Below the pieces are notes generated by a model. The model saw only the letters and a program-made list of their open reading frames with translations, was not told the DNA's origin and made no database searches. A DNA stretch of 60,933 bases from NCBI RefSeq assembly GCF_022129445.1, contig NZ_JADQAQ010000012.1:28605-89537 (forward strand), given 5' to 3'. The stretch is from Photobacterium sp. Ph5 (GTDB taxonomy: Bacteria > Pseudomonadota > Gammaproteobacteria > Enterobacterales > Vibrionaceae). Positions 55,788 to 60,933 of this stretch are shown here, one piece after another (the stretch's first letter is position 1; the number at the start of each line of letters is the position of its first letter). The translations under genes were made by a program, and so were the position numbers.

Positions 55788-57194
55788 ATGACAACGACAA
55801 CAATGACCAACGGTCAAGGCCGTGATTGGAAACAAACACTATCAACCATGAAACAACACTTATTATTTGGTACTTCCCACATGCTACCTTTCGTTGTAGC
55901 CGGTGGTGTATTACTGGCCTTAGCTGTAATGGCAACAGGTCAAGGTGCAGTACCAGATACTGGTATTTTGAAAGATATCTCAACCATTGCTATCAAAGGC
56001 TTAGTGCTATTCCCAATCATTCTTGGCGGCTTTATTGGCTATTCTATTGCTGACAAACCTGCACTTGCGCCAGCCTTTATTGCATCAGGCATCATGGCTG
56101 ACATGGGCGGTGGTTTCCTTGGCTGTATCATTGCCGGTTTCATCTCGGGTTTTGTGGTACTTCAGCTAAAAAGAATTCCTATTCCTAATCACTTATCAGC
56201 ACTTGGTGTGTACTTCCTATACCCTCTTGCAGGTACCTTGATCAGTGCAGGTATTGTAATGTGGGGCTTAGGTGCTTTAATTGCCGGCTTCATGGCTGGT
56301 ATGAATGAATTCCTAGCATCAATGGCAGGTTCTTCTAAAGCGGTATTAGGTGCAATTCTAGGTGGTATGACAGCGTTTGATATGGGTGGCCCTATCAACA
56401 AAGTAGCAACCTTATTTGCTCAAACTCAAGTTGATACTCAGCCTTGGCTAATGGGTGGCGTGGGTATTGCTATCTGTACTCCACCACTGGGTATGGCACT
56501 GGCTACGTTCCTATTTAAGAAAAAGTTCTCAACTGAAGAGCGTGAAGCAGGTAAAGCGGCTGCGATCATGGGTTCTATCGGTATCTCTGAAGGCGCAATT
56601 CCATTTGCAGCTAACGACCCAATGCGTGTACTTCCATCTATCGTGATCGGCGGTATGGTGGGATGTGTATTTGGTTTCACAACGGATGTCCTACTTCATG
56701 CACCTTGGGGCGGTTTAATTACAGCACCTGTTTCTAGCAACATTCCAATGTATGTGGCTGGTATTCTAGCGGGCTCATTCACTACCGCTATCATCGTTGG
56801 TTTCTGGAAGCCTGAAGTAAAAGAGGAAGAAGAAACAGCAGAAATCACAACAAAAGCAGAGCAAGCAACACAAGTTGAAGCTGCACCAGTAACTGGCGAA
56901 GGCGAATACGATGTTATCGCTATCACTTGTTGCCCTTCAGGCGTAGCGCATACCTTCATGGCCGAAAAAGCGATTTACAAAGCAGCGAAAGAGCTTGGCT
57001 TGAAAGCGAAAGTGGAAACTCAAGGTCAAAACGGTATCCAAAACCGCTTAACCGCAACGGATATTGCCAATGCGAAATACGTTATCTTGGCACACGACAT
57101 TGCAGTAAAAGAAGCTGAGCGTTTTAATGGCGTAAACGTGATTGAATGTTCAACCAAAGAAGCAATGAAGAAAGCAAAAACCTTTATGAGCTAA
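55788..57194 (+). CDS. PTS fructose-type EIIC-EIIB permease
   Basis: The 468-residue protein has an N-terminal EIIC membrane domain with eight or more helices (LLFGTSHMLPFVVAGGVLLA, PALAPAFIASGIMADMGGGF, FDMGGPINKVA, GISEGAIPFAANDP). A charged linker (about 345-372) leads to a C-terminal EIIB domain with the phosphorylated Cys in ITCCPSGVAHTFMAEKA. It takes up and phosphorylates a hexose. The order C-B is found in FrwBC/FruA-like permeases. Last gene of a two-gene operon with a terminator behind it. Confidence 0.93.
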   Translation: MTTTTMTNGQGRDWKQTLSTMKQHLLFGTSHMLPFVVAGGVLLALAVMATGQGAVPDTGILKDISTIAIKGLVLFPIILGGFIGYSIADKPALAPAFIASGIMADMGGGFLGCIIAGFISGFVVLQLKRIPIPNHLSALGVYFLYPLAGTLISAGIVMWGLGALIAGFMAGMNEFLASMAGSSKAVLGAILGGMTAFDMGGPINKVATLFAQTQVDTQPWLMGGVGIAICTPPLGMALATFLFKKKFSTEEREAGKAAAIMGSIGISEGAIPFAANDPMRVLPSIVIGGMVGCVFGFTTDVLLHAPWGGLITAPVSSNIPMYVAGILAGSFTTAIIVGFWKPEVKEEEETAEITTKAEQATQVEAAPVTGEGEYDVIAITCCPSGVAHTFMAEKAIYKAAKELGLKAKVETQGQNGIQNRLTATDIANAKYVILAHDIAVKEAERFNGVNVIECSTKEAMKKAKTFMS

Positions 57195-57220
57195 TGCCGT
57201 AAAGTTAGACAGAAAAACGT

Positions 57221-57257
57221 AAAGGCTATGAGCATATTGTTCGTAGCCTTTTGTTTT
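57221..57257 (+). terminator. Terminator of the PTS operon
   Basis: Stem AAGGCTATGA / TCGTAGCCTT (one wobble) is followed by a T-rich tract, 28 nt after the stop. Confidence 0.8.
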
Positions 57258-57410
57258 TGATAAGAGCAGTAAATCAGACTGATTACGCTTACTCACTCAT
57301 CTCCACTAGCCAGTTTTTGATCTTGATGATTTTAAACAAGGTACTTCCAGCACGAAAGTGCCCCATTATGCGTAAGACCTTTTACTCATTCATATCGTGT
57401 TAACTTGGTT

Positions 57411-57444
57411 TTGGACTAGTTATATGTACTGTATATATAAACAT
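57411..57444 (+). promoter_or_regulatory. LexA-box-like site overlapping a promoter
   Basis: TACTGTATATATAAACAT at 57427-57444 matches the SOS box (CTGT, eight AT-rich bases, ACAG) except for the last base of the right arm. It overlaps TATATA (57434-57439), which lies 17 bp after TTGGAC (57411-57416). The layout is that of a LexA-repressed promoter. Downstream are a 24-codon frame (57472) and the secreted protein gene (57680). Confidence 0.5.
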
Positions 57445-57471
57445 TTTATTGATCTGTGGTGATTTGAACGC

Positions 57472-57546
57472 ATGAGTTCCGTTTTGTATTTAATAAGACT
57501 GATTAAATACATTTCTTACTTTTCACATTCTCTAATAAAGTATTAG
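57472..57546 (+). CDS. Very short hydrophobic peptide behind the LexA-like promoter
   Basis: ATG at 57472 opens 24 codons (MSSVLYLIRLIKYISYF and seven more), a hydrophobic and basic peptide. GGTGAT, which can pair with the 16S 3' end, lies 8 nt upstream. The size and position recall LexA-controlled small membrane toxins such as TisB, but there is no sequence similarity claim. Tentative. Confidence 0.3.
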   Translation: MSSVLYLIRLIKYISYFSHSLIKY

Positions 57547-57679
57547 GTGTAAAAATGCTATTAACCTCATAATATATAAAGATTATATCGAGTATGATAA
57601 AGGCATTTATGAGTATATTTTTGCGCAAAAATAAGAATGCTTACTAATAAGCTGTTAGCTATACCACAAGGAATGTCAT

Positions 57680-58114
57680 ATGAAAAAAGGTTATATCTTA
57701 GCATTAGTATTAGCATTACCTTGCTCTGTTACAGCAGCGAAAGACAATAAAGTCATAAGTTACTCAAGCAAATCTCGGGTAGATCAAGAACATTTTTTTC
57801 TAATTGGGACACAAGAAGGGAGCTATTCAGTTAAATCTTGGCAGTTCGATATGGAAAAAGCTACTTGGGATGGCAAGGGAGAGCCTAAGTTAGCTATCGG
57901 TAAGGCTATTGATAAAGCATATAATTATTTTAACAAAACAGAGTCTGAGCTTGGCGTTAAAGAAGTCGAATTTAGACCTGCCTTTAGTCGAGAGGGAACG
58001 ATTATTTGGTATTACCTTGTCACTCTGACTACTTTACCTTACAAATTTAACTCTGATGAGTTTGAAATTGTAGTATTACTAAGTGGCGAACTCCTTGAGC
58101 CTAATGGTAAATAG
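57680..58114 (+). CDS. Secreted hypothetical protein, 144 residues
   Basis: It has a signal peptide (MKKGYILALVLALPCSVTAA) with cleavage near residue 20. The mature part is a small alpha/beta protein (AIGKAIDKAYNYFNKTESE then EVEFRPAF, IIWYYLVTLTTLP) with no recognised domain. AAGGA lies 9 nt upstream. Single gene; function unknown. Confidence 0.78.
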   Translation: MKKGYILALVLALPCSVTAAKDNKVISYSSKSRVDQEHFFLIGTQEGSYSVKSWQFDMEKATWDGKGEPKLAIGKAIDKAYNYFNKTESELGVKEVEFRPAFSREGTIIWYYLVTLTTLPYKFNSDEFEIVVLLSGELLEPNGK

Positions 58115-58517
58115 AGCTAACAAAAAAACAAGGCGGACGTATCAAGGTTGGCTTGCGCTCATTCTTCGCAAATTATAGTCACCTCTCTACGTCGCTTATT
58201 TTAAAGAGTTACTCCTACTTTTCTTATTACTTCCAGCCTAAATAAGCAAATTGCCTAACACGTTTTTGTCCATCTTCGTTTCACTCTGGTCTGGCTGCTA
58301 ACATTGGTCACACTGTAGACATAGCGACACATTTCGTTCCATCAAGAAAACAACCATGGAGAGGCAGATCGATTCAGTTACCTGAGTGCAGTATCTACTT
58401 AAAAAGCATGGCGGAATAATAGATAATTACGACAGGACACCCAAGGATCTGCATGTCCTTAAAACATCACGCCTTTTAATAGATACTTATCTCACGACAA
58501 CGATAAGGGTAAATATA
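58115..58517. other. 403-bp gap in the accessory right end
   Basis: No promoter or gene that I can support. GCCTAAC at 58252-58258 fits the attC R'' core pattern RYYYAAC, but no partner GTTRRRY with a folded arm was found, so it is not called as an integron site. Confidence 0.35.
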
Positions 58518-58622
58518 ATGAAGCGTGAGACGAGACAGTGGTACGAAAGACCTACAGGTATTATCTTGTTGAATATTGTGGCTGGACTCATTGTCGCCAT
58601 AGTATGCGGTCTAGTGGTGTGA
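58518..58622 (+). CDS. Small single-span membrane protein, 34 residues
   Basis: From the ATG at 58518 (GGGT upstream): MKRETRQWYERPTGI followed by a hydrophobic helix (LLNIVAGLIVAIVCGLVV) to the end. The frame is open upstream to 58386, but that part looks unlike a membrane leader. It lies 7 nt before the next gene. Similar one-helix proteins beginning with a W-Y-E-[RK]-P stretch are common in vibrio accessory DNA as I recall. Confidence 0.55.
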   Translation: MKRETRQWYERPTGIILLNIVAGLIVAIVCGLVV

Positions 58623-58629
58623 GGATGCG

Positions 58630-59115
58630 ATGGAATATAAGAATTTAGAAATAGCAGATGAAACAGTAGAAGAGCTTGAGGATATGTGGGAGGAACAAAG
58701 GTCTTCCCACTTCTCATGGTGGGATAATAGTGAAGACCGTGCTCCTATTGCTGAACATCCACTTGCTGCCTTAGCTTACTGCTTAGAGGCTGGCGTCTAC
58801 CCACCACCGTCTGTCTTATTACAAATCGCGGAAACGTATAAGGGGTACATCCATAAACAAGGAGAAATAAGCCTTGAGGATGCTTTCTTTGGTAAACCAG
58901 TAAAAGGCATAGGTAATTATGCCGCTAAGAAAGCCAAATCTCGTGATGTGACTATGCTTCACATGATGGTTCAATTGGAAACACTAACTGTTGATGCCAA
59001 CAAGCGGAGGTCTCAGATAGAAATAGCAGAAGAATACCTTGACAAGAAAAGGTCTGATGATGACCCTGATCATTTACTTAGAAAGCTGCGACGTTTGAGA
59101 CAGAAGATGAAGTAG
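58630..59115 (+). CDS. Hypothetical protein, 161 residues
   Basis: A charged, mainly helical, soluble protein. An N-terminal acidic helix (ADETVEELEDMWEEQRSSHF) is followed by HPLAALAYCLEAGVYPPPSVLLQIA and a basic C terminus (HLLRKLRRLRQKMK). GAGG lies 5 nt before the ATG. It probably forms a unit with the 34-residue membrane protein. Family not recognised; codon use looks ordinary. Confidence 0.75.
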   Translation: MEYKNLEIADETVEELEDMWEEQRSSHFSWWDNSEDRAPIAEHPLAALAYCLEAGVYPPPSVLLQIAETYKGYIHKQGEISLEDAFFGKPVKGIGNYAAKKAKSRDVTMLHMMVQLETLTVDANKRRSQIEIAEEYLDKKRSDDDPDHLLRKLRRLRQKMK

Positions 59116-59391
59116 TACATTGTGATCTCAAAGTTGATGCTGCTCTCCTTAACAATATTAACACACCTCAAGTTATGCGAATTTGGTCAAAGTACTTGTT
59201 ACCGCTAACTCAGAAATGTCCAACAACGAGCTAGCTATCTTGGCTAGCTTTAGGCCTACTTCTAAACTACTAATCGCTCATAGTCCGATTGAATAATATT
59301 GATTTAAGGTGATATTAAATACGGTTTACTAGCTTTATCTGAATAAAATCACGAAAATCAGACTTTAAAACTGAAGATCATAGGGAAGTGT

Positions 59392-59859
59392 ATGACATTA
59401 ATACGTAAGGTTGATAAATGCGATGTGAGCTGAATATGGGAAATTAGAACACAAGCAATCTTAAATACCTGTATATCGCATTATTCTAATGAAGTTGTTT
59501 ATTCTTGGGCTAACTCGCCAATGCCTGACGACTTTGATGAGATACTATTTAATCTTGATGCAATTGTGCTAGAAGAACAAGAATACATAGTAGGATTTGG
59601 GTTTGTAGATACTAAAAATGGCTCTCTGGAGTCTATCTTTGTTGATCCAAGATTTATTGGGAGAGGTTTTGGAAAGCAAATCGCTAATGAGCTTATATCT
59701 ATTGCAAAAAAATCTGGTTTATATACCTTAAAATTAGCTTCTTCTCTAAATGCAATTAAGTTCTACGAAAGCATGGGGTTTGTAGCAGGTAAAAAGACGT
59801 CTTGGAAGCATCCATCTGGTTTTGAGTTAGCGTGCATTCCAATGACAAAAGTAATTTAG
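59392..59859 (+). pseudogene. GNAT acetyltransferase interrupted by an in-frame stop
   Basis: The natural start is the ATG at 59392 (MTLIRKVDKCDVS, with AGGGAAG upstream). An in-frame TGA at 59431-59433 breaks the frame at codon 14, after which it continues unbroken (IWEIRTQAILNTCISHYSNE) to 59859. The downstream part holds the acetyl-CoA loop (VDPRFIGRGFGKQIANELI) and the C-terminal FYESMGFVAG of GNAT N-acetyltransferases. Without the break it would be about 155 residues. A shorter product from ATG 59521 (112 residues) would lack the first strand and helices. Confidence 0.75.
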
Positions 59860-60036
59860 TTAACATTCCAGTAGGTGTGGTTTAACCGTTCTCGTTGACG
59901 CAAGAGCGATTGAGGGATACTTATTTGAAAGGTGTATTTACCGTAGTAGAAATTGTGCATTTTCACTTTGCCGCGTAGCGACTTTTGCATTGCTCATCCC
60001 TTAACAGGGCTAAATTGTAACTAAGGATGATGGATT

Positions 60037-60789
60037 ATCAAATTAGATATTTATGATGTGTTTAGTAGTGAATCAGCTTCTGGTAACCCTTGTGGTGTAT
60101 TAGAGCTTGATAGTTGGCTGTCCGATGAAGAGTTACAGAAAATAACTTGTGATGCAGAACTGCCAGTTACCTCTTTTATTATAAATTTTGATGGGCAATT
60201 TTATATCCGCTGGTTTGCAATGGATGGAGAAATTAACCTGTGTGGGCATGGCAGCTTAGGGGCTGGGGCTGCTATCATCTCTAAGTACAATCTCGATAGT
60301 GTACTTTTTAGTAGCAAATACGGGGATGTCTCAATAGCTAAAAATAATGGTATATATACTCTTGAGTTACCTAGTTGGAAAGGTGAAACATGCAGCATTC
60401 CAACAGAAATATCGGATATTGCTGTTGATGCTATTGATGTATTTTCAACTCGAGACTTAGTTTTAGTCTTACCTTCTATAGAATCTGTAAGAAATTTTCA
60501 GCCCGATGATATGCGCTTTAAACAGCTTAGTAAGTACCATGCTTTAATCGTGACTGCAGCGAATGGTGAAAATGGGTATGTATTAAGATATTTCGCGCCC
60601 AAGATTGGCATATCTGAAGATCTGGCGACAGGTTCTGCTCAATGCTCTTTAGCTCCATATTGGTTTGACAAACTTAACTCAGATTCACTTCAGGTACATC
60701 AACTTTCGTCGTCAGGTGGCTATTTTGGCGTACAGCGTATTTCAGCTGACTCAATTGTATTATTAGCAAATGCAAAACTGCGAAAATAG
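60037..60789 (+). CDS. PhzF-family isomerase-like protein with non-standard start
   Basis: The frame encodes KLDIYDVFSSESASGNPCGV from 60040, the usual PhzF N terminus. It continues through RWFAMDGEINLCGHGSLGA, which includes the conserved CGH core, to DLATGSAQCSLAPYW, about 250 residues. PhzF-like proteins are diaminopimelate-epimerase-fold isomerases of mostly unknown substrate. Where Met is expected there is ATC (60037), with AAGGAT upstream; no ATG lies in frame before the GTG at 60058, which would cut seven residues off the first strand. The gene may use a rare start or be recently inactivated. Confidence 0.75.
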   Translation: MKLDIYDVFSSESASGNPCGVLELDSWLSDEELQKITCDAELPVTSFIINFDGQFYIRWFAMDGEINLCGHGSLGAGAAIISKYNLDSVLFSSKYGDVSIAKNNGIYTLELPSWKGETCSIPTEISDIAVDAIDVFSTRDLVLVLPSIESVRNFQPDDMRFKQLSKYHALIVTAANGENGYVLRYFAPKIGISEDLATGSAQCSLAPYWFDKLNSDSLQVHQLSSSGGYFGVQRISADSIVLLANAKLRK

Positions 60790-60895
60790 CAATTCAACAA
60801 AGTATTTAAGGATTCAAGATATTTTTCTAATTCGCCATTACGCATAAATATTTTTACTGTTAAATGACTGCTCTTTTTCTAACCTGATTACCACT

Positions 60896-60916
60896 ATTTA
60901 ACAGCTACTGTTAAAT
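60896..60916. promoter_or_regulatory. Palindrome with a repeated half-site at the right edge
   Basis: ATTTAACAG and CTGTTAAAT flank CTA. A third copy, ACTGTTAAAT, lies at 60856-60865. The arrangement suggests operator sites for a gene beyond the window. Confidence 0.4.
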
Positions 60917-60933
60917 TATCTCCTATACTTCAA

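Noticed and set aside
58252..58258. GCCTAAC as a possible attC core
   Set aside because: No matching GTTRRRY partner with a folded arm was found within 150 bp and no integrase gene is present.

Overview
The window looks like chromosomal DNA from a marine member of the Vibrionaceae, most likely Photobacterium. The evidence is AT-rich DNA, a dense set of cyclic-di-GMP genes, a VemP-type arrest peptide in front of a stand-alone secDF pair, a bacterial TrmY, DASH cryptochrome next to an FeS-type photolyase, and DUF3429/DCC and DUF4397 proteins. No rRNA, tRNA, CRISPR array or intact insertion sequence was found.

1-10.9 kb: a c-di-GMP-gated surface adhesin locus of the Lap/Bpf type. The 5' part of a giant repeat adhesin on the minus strand faces a plus-strand operon: membrane fusion protein (LapC-like), TolC-like outer-membrane protein, OmpA-like lipoprotein, LapG-like periplasmic protease, LapD-like degenerate GGDEF/EAL receptor and LapB-like ABC exporter. 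The adhesin N terminus carries a PAAG motif that fits a LapG cleavage site, so secretion, retention and release parts sit together.

11-24.6 kb: mostly housekeeping genes. These are a choice-of-anchor I protein, a MaoC dehydratase, lipoate-protein ligase, a CDF zinc exporter and several small hypotheticals. They are followed by vemP-secD-secF (minus), a CNT nucleoside transporter with a long structured leader, and thioredoxin 2.

24.9-33.1 kb: very AT-rich signalling cluster. Two paralogous membrane EAL phosphodiesterases flank a DyP peroxidase and a lipoprotein, and the second is coupled to a TPR/GGDEF cyclase.

33.2-42.4 kb: minus-strand run of PldB lysophospholipase, patatin, ABC1 kinase, FeS photolyase, DASH cryptochrome, DtpD-like peptide transporter and TrmY.

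42.5-57.2 kb: DUF3429/DCC pair, lipoproteins, MOSC protein, LysR regulator divergent from an amidohydrolase, DUF4397 lipoprotein, a frameshifted gene remnant, a third membrane EAL protein, a phospholipase D family lipoprotein and a two-gene fructose-type PTS.

57.2-60.9 kb: accessory-looking end with a LexA-box-like promoter ahead of a very short hydrophobic peptide, small hypothetical genes, a GNAT acetyltransferase broken by a nonsense codon, and a PhzF-family gene whose expected start codon is missing.

The points most worth checking are the VemP/secDF2 leader with a hairpin over the secD start, the structured RNA leader of the nucleoside transporter, the SOS-like promoter with its short peptide, and the complete adhesin retention circuit.
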